From: Certhia americana
Lineage: Eukaryota > Chordata > Aves > Passeriformes > Certhiidae
DNA: 64,000 nt
Assembly (NCBI GenBank): GCA_018697195.1
Contig: CM031864.1
Span: 26,508,944 to 26,572,943 of the forward strand
Direction of reading: 5' to 3'
Of this stretch, positions 32,063-45,137 are shown one piece after another. Numbering within the stretch: position 1 is the stretch's first letter; the number at the start of each line of letters is the position of its first letter. Both the position numbers and the translations under genes were made by a program. The notes beneath the pieces were generated by a model. It made no database searches. It worked only from the letters and a program-made list of their open reading frames with translations, and was not told the DNA's origin.

Positions 32063-35000
32063 AGGAGCTCTTTGTAATTGTGAAGACAGGAAACATTGGG
32101 TTTTCCACCTGTTTTAAGAAGGATATGGCAAAGTTTAGTTAAGTACAAGAGGGAACTGTAGCCAGGCTGCTCAGAAATCATTCAGGACTAAGAAGGCTTT
32201 AAGTGAGGTCTAGCAATGTTGGAGCTTTATTTAATCAGAACTAAGGTGCATAGCAGTTATTTGTGCAAGCTCTTCTGAAAAGAACACAACCTCAAGATTT
32301 CTTTTTTGAGCCAGACGTATCCATAACAATTAACAACCACCAGTAACAGTAAAACCTTTAGTGAGTACATCAAATCTGTAACTGAGCTATATAATGACAC
32401 ACAAGTAAGTTCTGACACATTTGGCTTGTCCCACCCACCTTCTAGGTGTCCAGGTGGAGAAAATCCTTTGTTTCTGTTTGTGATGGAGATCTCTGTGGAC
32501 TAAAGACACATTTCGTGCATTTTAACAGCACCACAGGACAGGATTTTTTTTTACTAAATCTTCCTCTCCTCCCCCCAAAATGCATAAATCACCTCCAACA
32601 GGTACCTTTACAGATTCATCTTCATAGGATGAGGTGTCTTCTTGTTTGGGGGCTTTTTTCTGACAAGAAAATTAATCCCAGTTCTGCTTGAACTGAACTC
32701 ATTATGGAAACAAGAAACTTCTTATCTACTAAAAGTAATTTTATCGTCACTTTAATCATTTTAAGAACAAGGATCTAGCGAGGAACAGACACAATGATTG
32801 TGAAAAAAAATAAAGAAAGAATGTCAGTGGGTTTTACTGAAAACAGGACATGAGAAAAGGATTTTGCAAAGAGGAAGACAGTTTTCTGAGCCTGCCATGC
32901 TTAGAACAAAAACTTATGGACAAAAACTGCCTTGAAATACTCAAATCAGGAACCAGGCAGACTTTGAGACTTTTAGAACACCAGTACGATCGCATCAACA
33001 GATGCTTCCCGAAGTCTTTTATTTTCTCTAGTCAGACTAGAGAAAATTTTTACTATTTTTACAGCCTTCTTAAAGACAGATGACAGCTCAAATACATGCT
33101 TTCCTGAAAGAAGTCTCATTACACTTCAGGTTCCCCAATAGCATCATCAAGCAATTTAAGCCACTCCTTCCCCTGTACTGATCCTAGCAAAGCTACTTGC
33201 ACAGAGATAATTTTTATTCTGAAGGGATTTTAGCCTATTATGACAGACCAGAGTTTGCAGCTGATATATTGTCTTTTTTATTTCTTTGAGGAAACCTCTG
33301 GTGACCCTAATATTTAATGTTATCAGATTGAAGTAGTGCACCATTAGTAATTTCTGAGCTTGGCTGTTTTGTTCCCTTTCCAGAACCAGCTCTCCGTGTT
33401 GCTGCGCTATTCTCCATTTCCAAAAGTTGAGTGCAGAGCCATAGAAAGGAAAATGCAAATGAAAAAGTTCCTAATGCAGTCTGGCCATGACATGATTACA
33501 ACTAGGTTAAATGTATTAGTTCTCCACATATTACACTAGAGGTCATGCAACATCTAATATATTTCCTTGACTTTCACGTTTCACAGTCCCCTGAATGTAA
33601 CTCCTTTCAATTTTCCCTGCTGTCAGTAATTGGTGTGTCACACATCCCTCTTCTCGAACTCAGACACTCTCTGATTATCCTGGCACTGCATTCTGTGTAT
33701 CCATTAACAACCAGGGATCATACTTTCCCCTAGGCCTGCTTTCCATTTCTCTCACTCACACTCATTCATTTGGTAAGGGCACCAAGTCCTCATATATTTC
33801 ATGTTTAGAAATGTTGGTATTTTCTTAAGAAGAAAAAAACCCAACCCCACAAAACTTGCTAGTGGCTGAGGTTTTCTTTCAGCCCTCATGTTTTGTCTTG
33901 AATTTCACCTTCCCCTGTGATGTCTTGCAGTGCTTTCAGAAAAGTCTCCTTTAATTCAGGCAGGGCTTTCACCTCATCATGCCATATCTTTAAATGTAAG
34001 TGACAAAGAAATGTAAAGTTGAAAGTATTTTGTAAACTGTTGCAGGGAAAATGGAATATCAAAGAAGATAAGAGTTCAATTTTGTTTTCAGCTCTCAAAG
34101 CTCTTCCTGACACTTTTATTGCTTTCCTGTAAAGGTTTTCAGGGTCTGCATCTGGTGGTAGCACCAATTTTGTGAACATGGGAGTCTGAGTTCCAGCAAG
34201 AAGATATTTCTTACATCCAATTTTAAACAGCAGAGAAATTGATTTGTAATTTCTTGAAATAATCTGTGCAGATAGTAGTGCCAAAGACCCTCTCAGTGTT
34301 CCCCAGCTCCCAGTGGTTCAGCATTCTATGCGAATGAGATTCAGTCTTTTACATATCTCTTAGTTATTCCCAGGTTTTAAATCTGTCCCAGAAAGAGCTA
34401 GGACCTCTTTGTACCCAAAGACTAGGACTCTCTGTCATTTTTACTTTGGACTTCTCCAGGTTTTGAGAACCTATTTTGTTGTTCTCTTGGAACCTGACTG
34501 AAATAATTCTTTCTTGGCATTCACATTTGTACTGGAATTTAGGTGGAGAAAGTCCAAAACAGGGGAGGTTGTGGAAGGAAAAAGAAATTCATGGGGATGT
34601 CCATTTCAGCTTCCCTTGTCTCTTGGCAAACCCTCCTTTCCTCATTTCTTCTGCTTTTGCCATTTCAACACTATCTGAACCTGTTTCAGTGGAGTTTTGA
34701 AGTCTTTAGTTGGATAATTCAGAAAGATAAAATACATGTGGGCTGTCTGTCATATCAGGCTAATGAAATGATTCCTCTATGAGGCTGGACATCTCCTCTT
34801 AGAAATGTTCTGACGCTGGTAAAAGGTCTGTTTGTCAAAGGATAATGGAAATATGGGAATACAATGAAAATATAGGACTCACAATCTACCTTTGAGGGGA
34901 TTTCACAGAGCTGGGAAACTGCCCAAGCAAATGAAATGATCAATTTAGAATTAACTGCAGATTTTTAAAAAATTCAAATTTATTTTGATTTCCAGATAGT

Positions 35001-35135
35001 TTTGCTGCTGAAACATTCCTTTCTGCAATATCATTTGCTTGTAAAGACTGAAAATTATTGTTTTGATTTTATTTAAAGGAAACAAAAAAAACCCTTCCCG
35101 CTTTAGTAGGACCTGTTGGCTTTTGGATGTTTTTA
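32063..35135. other. Long intergenic stretch, no gene seen
   Basis: About 3 kb of A+T-rich DNA with a 12-bp-arm hairpin at 33021. The longest frame is 132 codons on the minus strand (33886-34284); see the findings for why it is only a weak candidate. Confidence 0.55.
33021..33047. repeat. 12-bp perfect inverted repeat, 3-nt loop
   Basis: ATTTTCTCTAGT, loop CAG, ACTAGAGAAAAT. The flanking bases do not extend the pairing. Confidence 0.9.
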
Positions 35136-35217
35136 TTCCCTTCCCTTTCCCTGTCCCCTTCCCTTTCCCCTTCCCTTTCCCCTTCTCCTTTGCCTTCCCT
35201 CTTTTCTTCCTTTCTCC
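35136..35217. repeat. Pyrimidine tract (TTCCC/TTCCCC)n
   Basis: About 82 bases of C and T with only two G interruptions (35153 and 35192), built from TTCCC and TTCCCC units. Mirror-symmetric stretches of this type can form triplex DNA. Confidence 0.9.
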
Positions 35218-35299
35218 AAAGGCCTATTTAATTACTTTTCCAAATCAGATTTCATGCCTTTTTCTATGGCCTACTCAAAAGAGTATAAAAATGCTAGAT

Positions 35300-35567
35300 G
35301 GAGACTTCCTCTTCACAAGAAGCCACATGGAAAAGATGAGGGGAAATGGGTACAAGTTACTGCTGCAGAGATTCTGACTGGATACTAAAGGGAAATGTTT
35401 CACAATGAGAACAGTCAGCCATTGGAATGATCTCCCCATGGAAGCAGTGGATTCTCCGACACTAGACAGTTTTGTCTAGCTGGGGTGCTGGCCCATCCCA
35501 TCCAAACCAAGAGCAGCGGGATCAGATGGCCCTTGACATTCTTTCCAGCCTGCTATTTCATGATTTA
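35300..35567 (+). mobile_element. Older-subfamily CR1 LINE 3' fragment
   Basis: 'gatggagacttcctcttcac', 'agccacatggaaaagatgag', 'aatgggtacaagttactgct', 'cacaatgagaacagtcagcc' and 'ggaatgatctccccatggaa', then 'agctggggtgctggcccatc' and 'ttctttccagcctgctattt'. This order matches an older avian CR1 3' region, distinct from the subfamilies elsewhere in the window. Confidence 0.88.
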
Positions 35568-35747
35568 GCTCCCAAGAGGACAGCAGAGTACTCTTGTCCT
35601 CAGAGGGACACAGGTCTTGTGTACAAGGGTCGCCCATGAGATTTTGCCCTCCTGCATTGGGGTTCTTGTCTTGCAACCACTTTCTTTCCCCATGGAGAAG
35701 TAAGTCACCAAATACCAAACATGATCCCTGCTCCAGGCCACTGTTCT

Positions 35748-35897
35748 TAGAATCACCAACCTGGAATGTTTTGAGTTGGAAGGGACCTTAAAGTCTATCC
35801 AGTGCCACCTCTGCCATGGGAAGAGACACCTTCCACTGTCCCAGGTTTCTCCAAGCCACATCCAACCTGGCCTTAGACACTTCCAGGGATGGGAATT
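35748..35897 (-). mobile_element. CR1 LINE 3' fragment
   Basis: 'gagttggaagggaccttaaa', 'gccatgggaagagacacctt', 'atccaacctggccttagaca' and 'cttccagggatggg' give an inverted CR1 3' end truncated after about 150 bases. Confidence 0.88.
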
Positions 35898-38039
35898 CCT
35901 TCAATTTAATTTAATTCAGGATTTTTTTCAATTCCCTCTGTACACTGCTGCCTCTTTAACTGCCCTGATGTAGCAGATTGTCAGCTTATACTGCAGCAAT
36001 TACCTTTCAACAACCCATGCCCATAAAACCTTGGAGATCACTTAGGCTTTTTCTCTTCAGGAGAGTCAATTGCTGCTTTTTCAGGATGCTGCAGTCCATT
36101 GAAATCTGGGGTAGCATACTGCAGCAGTTACTGAACACCAGCATCTCCCTTTGCCTGGCAGGGAAAACAAATCATAATTCAAATTAACCTTACTGTGTAA
36201 TGAAATTTTGTTACGTGTCATTATGTTATATTATGTAGTATCTATAAATCAATCCCAGCAAGCCATTTTCTTCAATGACAGGTTTTTGTGTGTGACACAG
36301 TGAAGCTGGAATCCTCCCAAGGAATAATTTTTCAAATAACAGTGAATTCCAGAGAAGAAAACATAGAATTTTGTAAAACAACAGCATTTTGGACCCTCAA
36401 AACACGTCATTACATTTAAGAACCAATGAATACAATTCTTTCACAATGTATTTCATGTAATTTAATTCCAACAAGGAGGTTTGTTTTTCTGGCAGCTTCT
36501 GGAAGGAGCTGTGCCCAAGTGCCCCCAAATCCAACTGTCACACTTCCTGCCTGCTCTTGGACCATGTCATGTAGTCCCTCCTATCTCAAATGTCATTCGG
36601 GTTACCAGAACCTCAAGCAATTTGTAGTTTAACAAGAACATTTCCAGGTTTCCACTTCAGAAAAATCTATCTACAGGTAATTTTGACATTTGGAGTGCTC
36701 TGCTGCATTCAAAGGTGTTGCCTTAAAAGGTTTTTAATTGATTGCTTGAAATGTTTCAAAATTAATTGGGCATGTTGCTTCCTGGGCATTTTGCTTTCCC
36801 AGCCATTGTGTTATACATGTATTTCAGTGTCCAAGTAAAGCTTTCAGTAAGATTGGTTTTATTTTTCCAAGCCAATATTTTTCAAAATGCTATGGATTAA
36901 GAAGAAAAAAAAAAAAAAAGAATTAAAAAAAACCCAAACAAAATGAGAGAAAATGTAATTTTTTTTTTTAGGTGAAGCCTAATTTTTGCAGTTTGCTTCA
37001 TTCTTACTCAGATTCTTCCCACATTTTAAAGAGCACAATTAACAAAAAGTGAATCTGGCCTGATTCACCATAATTTGCTCAGGGTTTCTTTGGAGTGTGT
37101 TGCTTTTAGTGCCATTACAAAAGCATAAAACCAAAATAAGGCAGTAGTAATTCAATTCTAACACACATCCTTGGTAGAAGAAGACATCTGAAGGGGAAGA
37201 TTTTTAAATACATTTAGATAAATAGATGCTTCAACCACCCAGCACACAGAGGTTTGTGACTGTTCCTGGTCCATGGCAGACTTACCATCCTTTTCCCTGG
37301 GTGCTGTGGATGTGAGCAGAGGGCAGACTGCCTCACAGACATCACAACATCTTCAGCATTTGGGGTTTGCTGCTTTATCTTCCTTGGCATGCTGGAAAAA
37401 TCAGATTTACAAAGCCAGAGTGCAGAATCAGTTTAGTCCTCAGGTTGCTCAATAATTCCTAGCAGCCAAACTCATTCCTGGTGCAGCTCCATTTGTTCCT
37501 CATGAAATTATATGTGCTGAATTTTGCCCAAAGTGGTTAAAAGCTGGAGGAGCCATTATTTTTTGTAAATTTTGGAGACACTACCAATATTAGAAGGAGA
37601 GGGGTTAGTGAAGTAATCTGAGAGGCAATGGATAAGAAAAGGATTTAATTAAGGGTAATGGGGAAGCATTAAGGCAAAGGAAATTTTGCCAGGAAAATGC
37701 CAGGAGGTTGATTTAAAAACATATACAAATTCTCAGTGCTCTGATCAATTTAACTGTTCAGTAGGCACCAGAATAATGTCGGAGTCCCACTGTGTGAAGC
37801 AATGAAATGCATGTGTTTAAAATAGCAAAACCACATAAACCACAAATAGCATGTGACATGGGTCTCTTTCATCACCAGGTGCTTCTGCTTGGAGATTTTT
37901 TGCCAGCAGCAAGGCAAGACCTGGGAAAATATGATAATATTGCCAATTATTTGGATTATTAAATTGTCATCTTTGACACTTAATTTTGTTTTCAAATTTG
38001 GCTCCAACATAGAGTTAAGTGAGCATGAAAGGACAAGAA
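35898..38039. other. Intergenic DNA, no gene seen
   Basis: A+T-rich with A and T runs around 36904-36970. No exon-like frame or recognised repeat. Confidence 0.6.
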
Positions 38040-38300
38040 GGAATGGCTTTAAGCTGAAGGAGAGCAGGGTTAGATGGGCTATTGGGAAGAAATCTTTTTC
38101 CTGTGAGGGTGGGAAGCACCTGGCTCAGGCTGCCCAGAGAAGATGTGGCTGCCCCTGGAACCCTGTCAGTGTCCCACACAAGTTTGAACAGGGCTTGGAG
38201 CAACCTGGGCTAGTGGAAGGTGTTCCTGCACATGGCAGGGGATGGGACTGAATGAGCTTTAAGGTTCTTCCAACTCAAAACTACTCTATAAGAGTCTATA
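38040..38300 (+). mobile_element. CR1 LINE 3' fragment
   Basis: 'ggttagatgggctattggga', 'tgcccagagaagatgtggct', 'ggcttggagcaacctgggct' and 'catggcaggggatgggactg', ending near 'ttccaactcaaaactactct'. The terminal octamer repeat is degraded. Confidence 0.9.
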
Positions 38301-40349
38301 ATTTTAATTTAATTTCCTTAAATGTAGGGATTTTTTTCCTGTTTGTTCTTTGCTTTTTTACTCTGCAAGCAAACTGCAATTAAATACATTCCTGAAATAC
38401 TGTGGAAAGCAATAAGATTTTCCAAAGTGCTCTGTAAATTGGAAAAATAATCATCAATACAAAAAAATCCCACTGCATATAACACATCTTTGGCTGAAAA
38501 GCCCTTTAAAAGCACCATATGTAAGTTTGGTATAATAATAAATACATATTATTATATATAGCTATATAATATAATAATATTAATATTAATAATATATAAA
38601 TATATATAGTAATAATATATATTATTATTTATAGCTATATAAATAATAGCTGCTTATTTACATCCCATTCCATGAGTATTTAATGACATTGATTTGCCCA
38701 TTTGGACACATCATTAAAGGGCAAGACAGACACCTGTGCTCTCGAGAGAAATTATTGAGTGGGGTGATAAAAAGGGAGAAGATTAAGAAAGCTACTTGCA
38801 AGAGAGAGGCACACAGCCCTGAGGAAGTGTGTCCCTGCAATTCCTCAGCTGTCACCTCACAGCCATGTGACAAAATCAATGGAAACACCCTCAGCTCCAT
38901 GGCTGGGAGCTGGGCCCTGATGACATCACACAGGTGGTGGGCCAAAGCGTGAGACAGTTACCTGGGGCTCCCAGTTTGGAAAGACTGGCAAAGAATTGCT
39001 TGTTTTGGAAGTTTGGTTTGTTTTCAGCACCCCTCTGTTCCAGGCAGTCATCTTTCTCAGGTGGATCAAGGTGCTTCCATGACCAAAAACCTTCCAACAC
39101 ACCTCAATCAAGTGAAATCATTCCTATAACTAATTTAATTCACTTTAATATTGATAGAAAAACACTTAAAATTTAGATGGTTTAAGATATGTTTTCCCTG
39201 ATTATTTTTCATTGCAAAAATTACTCTGGAGGTGTTCACTGAACTTATTTTTCCATCGTCTCCTGTTTGACAGCATGATTTTGTGCAGCAGACTGGTGAC
39301 CCAAACATTGGTCATGAAAAAACAAAATCCAGAAACATACATAGAGTGAACATGAATTTGCACTGAAATCAGATGAAATTGAAATACAGCATCTTTAGAC
39401 AAAGAAAAAACAATTCTATTTGAATATGCTGATTTAAGGAGGGCATTACTTGCAGAGGACATTATGGATTGATAAAGATGTCAGTGGGATGAGAAATAAC
39501 AAGAACCCAAATGAACAGTTCAGGTCTTCCTGCAGAGGCTATTATCTGTGTTGTGACCTTTTGAGCAGGACACTGAGAGATGAGAAGAGACAGATATGAG
39601 CCAAAAGGCCTCCTTATCTCAGATCTCATTATCTTTAAGGTTCACAGTCATGGGTCAGGTCAAGAGAAACAGACATAAGATATTACACTGTGTGTGATGG
39701 TTCTTCATGGCAACATTGAGCCTAATGCAGGGCCTCACACAGCATCCCTCTGTTTTCCAGAGAAATGTCAGACATTTCCTACTTCTCTGCTCTTATCCTG
39801 CTCCTCCCAAACCTCCCAGAACCATTTGATTTAATCCCTCTCAGCACTTCCTCATCTACCTTCCGCCATTTCCTCCTGGCACAGACTTTGTCCAGAGACA
39901 ATTCTATATCAGCAGCTTACCTTTCATAGCATGTTTAATAACACACCTGTATCGTAGAAATCAAAAGACTTTTCAAACAAATTCAACACAAATTTTAAGC
40001 AAAATACTTCAACCACAAATAAAATAATTTTTTAAAATCCTTTCAAGTTGCAGATTCTTCTATAGAATGAGAAATATTTGCTCACATGTTCTCATTCATC
40101 TCCCTCAGTTTTCATTTGTACGTCCCTGCCTGATGTCATCTCCCCTCTCTTTGTTAAAGACTGTCCTTACAACTTCAGATTTATGGAAGAATTTTTATCT
40201 CTTCTTCTAAGGATAGATTTTGACAATTCATCTCCGAAATGCTGTGTGTTTACCCATCATTATCCCATTTAGTGAAGCAAGGCATTCAGAATTTTTAGAG
40301 AAGTTATGTGTAAGAGCCACTATAGTCTCTTGTAGGCTGGACAATTTTC
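38301..40349. other. Intergenic DNA with an AT-rich palindromic tract
   Basis: Contains the AT-only tract recorded separately. The remainder is ordinary A+T-rich sequence without exons I can support. Confidence 0.6.
38523..38655. repeat. AT-only tract with self-complementary segments
   Basis: About 130 bases of TATTAT/ATATAT units, with two 'tagctatata' copies near 38558 and 38631. The mix of ATA and TAT motifs makes it strongly self-complementary. Confidence 0.85.
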
Positions 40350-40500
40350 ATGGAATCCCAGAATTGTTTGGGGTGGTAGGGACCCTAAAGCCACCCTGTG
40401 CCATGGGCAAGGTCACCTTCCACTATCCCAGGTTGCTCCAAGCCCCATCCAGCCTGGCCTTGGACACCTCCAGGGGTGGGACAGCCACAGCTAAAGGTGT
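40350..40500 (-). mobile_element. CR1 LINE 3' fragment
   Basis: 'catggaatcccagaattgtt', 'gccatgggcaaggtcacctt', 'caagccccatccagcctggc' and 'cttggacacctccaggggtg' are the inverted CR1 3' end, truncated after the 'acagccacag' segment. Confidence 0.88.
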
Positions 40501-42551
40501 TTCCTCAACTGATCCACAAGTAATGGGATTTTCCCATCTCCCTAAGCTAATGTTCCTATTTTCTCTCTGAGCCCATTGTTCCCACCATCTCAGCTCATGT
40601 TGTAGGAGCTCTTCTCTGGTGTGGTTTGCTCAGCTATGGAAAGCCAAGCTGTCCCCAGCTTATTCCTAGTATTTTTGCCTTATCCTTTTCCAGTGTCAGC
40701 TCTTGACTGCACATCTGCCCTGTGCCTGCAAGGACCTGAGCTGTGCACAGTTCTCACCACTGCTCCCCTTTCTGTCACACCTACAGTGGCTGTCCTGTCC
40801 CTACCCACCCCCTGCACCCCATCTCCCCTTATGGGACCCTGAATGTGTCCTCCCAGGGTGTCCTTGGACCAAGCAGTACTGAAAAACTTGCTAATGTATC
40901 CAATAAAGATCAAAAATCCCATCATTCCACACAGGCATTTCAGAGGATCTGCTCTGCCCTGGCAGGTCAGCTCATTTTATGAGTCACCTGCCACAATTTT
41001 ATTTTATCTCAGTGAAGCCAGAAGGAACAGAAATGGCAGGAACCTGCTTCAAATGTCAACCTCATTAGGCTTTTAAATAAATTACTTTAAATCAAAGTTA
41101 CATATTTTTAGCAGAAAGCACAATAATTTTGTATTTGTTGCAAGTCATCGACTGGTATCTGCTCACAACTGTGAAAAAAAGATGAGTAGATAAATGAGGA
41201 TAATTTTTATTTCCTGCTATATTAACACTGCTGTTATTCTCTGTTCTCCTTTATGGCTGGTGTGGGTGTGAGGAAAAAGAAAGGAAAAAAGTAACCTAGT
41301 CAACTCCCTGCACCCTTTAACCTGTGTTTGAACTGCAGAACCAGCACCACAGCTCATCATTTTACCTACACAAAGGCAACAATTACAGGATTTTTCATTC
41401 CACCCATGTTCTACCTCCTGATTGTCTCATTGCAATATTGCAGTATTGATAGGACAATTTCTGAGCTGCTCTGTAATATTTTATTCCACCAAATGTAATC
41501 TGCTGTTATTGCCTAATCCTTCTGGTAGCACTGTGCTGCTCTGTCTCTGTGCTAGTGAGATGGTGCCCAGAGGAACAGCCCCAAAAGGCTTCATTTCCTG
41601 ATCTACCCAGTTCGTAAAACACACACCTCATAATGTCAACTAAAACAAAGAGTCAGCGGTCCAGTGGAGTTGCAAATATTGGCTCCAGGTTAACTCTCTC
41701 TGAGATCCATGAATCCATAAGTAAAAGAGGGAGCAAATCACTATAAATTCCAACTGGAATATAAGAGGCAGCTAAAAAAGAGGCTTTTGTGAATGGAAAT
41801 TGAAGCTCCTGGAGCTCAGTCGTGCTGTCAGATGTTTAACTTCCTAGCGTGAGAGGAAGTCATTTAGCCAGGAGGGAATTAACAAAGAAATGCTTTCATA
41901 ATTGCAGTTTTAAATTGTTTCTCTTATCATCAAATTATAATCGTGCATGGAAGCGACAGAGGGAAAGAAGCTCAGAACATGAGGAAGCATGAGCAAGATG
42001 ATTAGCATGTTTTCCCTGAGGTATGGATTCAGCAAGAGAAACACAGTGCAGTTTAAAAATCAGGGGTAGAATTGCTACCATGAGAAGGAAAAGGATTTGC
42101 AGTGTGAAACTTGTTTAAACCAAATCCATTAAGCATATTTATATTGGCATAAATAGTTTCACATTTTCTAAGTATACTTCTCTAAATGGTCAGAGTTCTG
42201 GGGGTGTTTCCATTCTCAGCAGTTGATAAGAAAACTTTAGAGAGGATGTTAGAACAACTTGAGGATAATGTTTTGTCAAATGTTAAAAGCATTTGAAATC
42301 ACTGCTGTTTCTTTCAATGATCAGCCTAAGCAGTGGGTTTTTTACACAAGAAAACTAACTTTGTTTTGATGACATAGTAATTTCTTGTGTGTTCAGTTCT
42401 TCCATATATTTTTTCCTCCCCCAAACAGAATGAATAAAGGACTTAGGAGAAATATAACAAAAGTCAAGCCCCTCTTTCCCCACAATTTATCATAAAACTT
42501 GTGGATATATGTATATTAAAAAAAAAGAAAAATTCAAGACAAAATCAAAGG
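40501..42551. other. Intergenic DNA, no gene seen
   Basis: Includes a relatively ordered A+T-rich segment (about 41820-42010) that could be a conserved non-coding element; nothing in the sequence alone proves it. No exon is supported. Confidence 0.5.
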
Positions 42552-43003
42552 ATGACTAAGGTTGAAAGGGACCCCAGTGTGTCCTCCCTGCTCCAGCAGG
42601 GCCATCCCAGAGCACAGGGCACAGGAGTGTGTCCAGAGGGCTCTGGAACATCCCCAGGGAGGAGACTCCACAGCCTCTCTGGACAATCTGTCCAGGGCTG
42701 GGCAGTGCCCAGGGCAGAAGCTCTGTCTCCTGTGCAGGGGGAATTGCTGGGCTCAGTCCCTGCCCGTGGCTCTGGTGCCATTGCTGGGCCCCAGAGCAGA
42801 ACCTGGGCCCTGCTCTGCCCCTCCCTGCAGACAGGGACACCCAGGGCTGAGGGCTCCTCTCAACTGGGGCTCCTCTCCAGGCTGAGCAGCCCCAGCTCCC
42901 TCAGCCTGTCCTGGGCACAGAGATGCTCCAAGCCCTTCCTCAGCTCTGCAGCCTCTGCTGGCCCTGCTCCAGGAGCTCCCTGTCCATGCTGAGCTGAGGA
43001 GTA
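42552..43003 (-). mobile_element. Young CR1 LINE copy (inverted partner at 30.6 kb)
   Basis: Inverted copy of the same subfamily as 30590-31222. Reading minus, it ends 'cctttgatttt'. Over the shared segment the predicted peptides differ at about one residue in 120, which implies very recent spread of this subfamily. It is 5'-truncated at 'ctgagctgaggag'. Confidence 0.9.
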
Positions 43004-44669
43004 TAACAAAGTGTAACAAAACACTTGAAAAAATTATATTAAACAGTACATAAACCACTAGAAACAGTATAGAAAATAAATGTGATGCAAAATACTAAAC
43101 CCACTGTATAAAACAACAAAGCCAGTACATAAAACACTTAAGAAAGCTTATATAGAAAACTGAGTCAGGAAAAAAAAATGCCACTTAGTGCATCCATGTC
43201 ACCATGCCATGACCAAATGGAGTGATGGATTTGTGTCATCTTAAAACCTTGTTGCCACAGTCTCTGGGTGCTGGTCTAGAGATCCAGTGTGAGGTGTTCC
43301 CTTGTGTCCTGATGGCTTCTCCAGCCACCACAGTCTGTGCTCACTTTTGCCCCAGCGAGGAATGTTTTCATCGAATTTTATATCCCAGAATCTCCTGAGC
43401 TGTGAGGAATCCACAAGGATCAAATCCAACTTTACTGTCAGGAGCTGTGTGCACTCTTTTAAAGATGCACCCTTTCTTTCTCTTTTGCAATGCTAATAAA
43501 TTATTGTCTCGTCTTTTACATTTATAGATGCCAAAACTTGTATCTGTTGGCCCCAAATTCTGTCAAGGTTTAGTTTAAATCACCATTTTAAATGAATTAG
43601 AGACATTTTTGTGTTATGTGTTTGAGAAAGAGTGGGTTACACACTTTTTATTGTCACCAAGGCAGGGACAGAAAGCAGAGCTCCCACTCTTGTTACCACA
43701 CAGCACTTCCACAGAAACATTCCACCAGCTGTCACTTTTCACACTGAATTCCAGAGACAAGTTTTGCTCCTTCTGCAAAAACCTTTCTTGCCTTACACGC
43801 AGCTTCCCAATTTCCCTTCTCCATGTCTGTGGCTGAAGAGAACATTAGGCCTGTGGTCATTCATCCATCTGATTGCAAAGGGAGGGTTATAGATCCATGC
43901 TGGAAATTCCAGTTAAATTTAGCTAAGTGGGAGATTTTTGTCACTTTACACTAGAAAAGCACTTTAGAAATGTGCAGGCAAATAAAAAATAAACATGTTC
44001 CAATCTGTTTACAAAATCTCAGCACTGTCACTGCAACATAAACACTTTATGTTTTTATGTACTTTGGTGTGAGACATTCCCTGTCACTGGTGCAGTCTGC
44101 AATTACAGGGAAGTGAGGCAGAAAATAGCAGCTCCAGAGGAGATTAAAGTGATGAAGTTTGAACTATTATTTGAAAGGTTGTTGTTATTTTAATAAATAT
44201 TTAATCTCCTTAGCCTCATGTATCCCTAATTGATCTCTAACTATTATTGTTCCTGGATGTTTCTCATCAACTTCTAATTGCTGGTTTAGGCAATGGAGAC
44301 TCAAGAGGATAATGACAGTGGCTGTGGGAGATTGTTACAACGTTCAAACATGCTTAAGAAAATATTTTTAACAGCTCTTTGCTGGAAAGGAAGGCCTGAA
44401 GTTCATATCAGCTACTGGAATGTGTTTCTCACAGTTCCATGATAATGTCCCAATAAACCATTACTAATAATTCAGAGTTTATATCCAGTTTAGATGAATC
44501 TATAGAATATTAGATTGTTAAAAGCTCTCCATTTTAAAGGAAGGAAAGCATTTCATACTACTGAAATAAAGCTTTTTGGCTGGTTATTTGAAAATCTCTT
44601 CCAGGATTCATGGAGCACATTAGGAAAACACCCTTTATAATCCATGCATATTGTTTTTGTAAATAATAT
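43004..44669. other. Intergenic DNA, no gene seen
   Basis: A+T-rich. Short frames only, and no repeat family recognised. Confidence 0.55.
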
Positions 44670-44716
44670 AGTTCAACCCCTTACCATGGGAAGGGACATC
44701 TTCCACTAGTCCAGCA
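44670..44716 (-). mobile_element. Very short CR1 LINE relic
   Basis: 'accatgggaagggacatctt' and 'ccactagtccag' match the inverted CR1 3' UTR, but fewer than 50 bases remain. An AATCAT repeat follows immediately. Confidence 0.55.
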
Positions 44717-44717
44717 G

Positions 44718-44750
44718 TAATAATCGTAATCATAATCATAATCATAAATA
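44718..44750. repeat. (AATCAT)n microsatellite
   Basis: AATCGT then several AATCAT units over about 33 bases. Confidence 0.8.
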
Positions 44751-45137
44751 ACAGTAATATTTTGATAAATTATTGTAGTATTTTTAAATCATTAATGTTG
44801 TTATCATTATTGATTCTATTATTTTTCTTTATGTAATTAATATTTAAACTGAACAGACCTAGGAATTGATGGTAACTTCCATCATATTGAAAAGGTAGCA
44901 GCTTTTATTATATTTATTATATAATTTTGAGACCCTTAGCATGACCCAGAAGCAACAGAGAAATTTAGGCACCTGCAGCAGGAGGGAATTTTGCATTGCA
45001 TGTGAGAAAATTATAATTTTATTCTCTGTTTGGATTTTATTGGCAGTAAAGATAAGTTTGTGGATTAATATTATATATATGTATATAATGGGATTAGAAC
45101 ATGGTGTTGGATTTGTTTTCAGTAGTGGTCAGAAACT

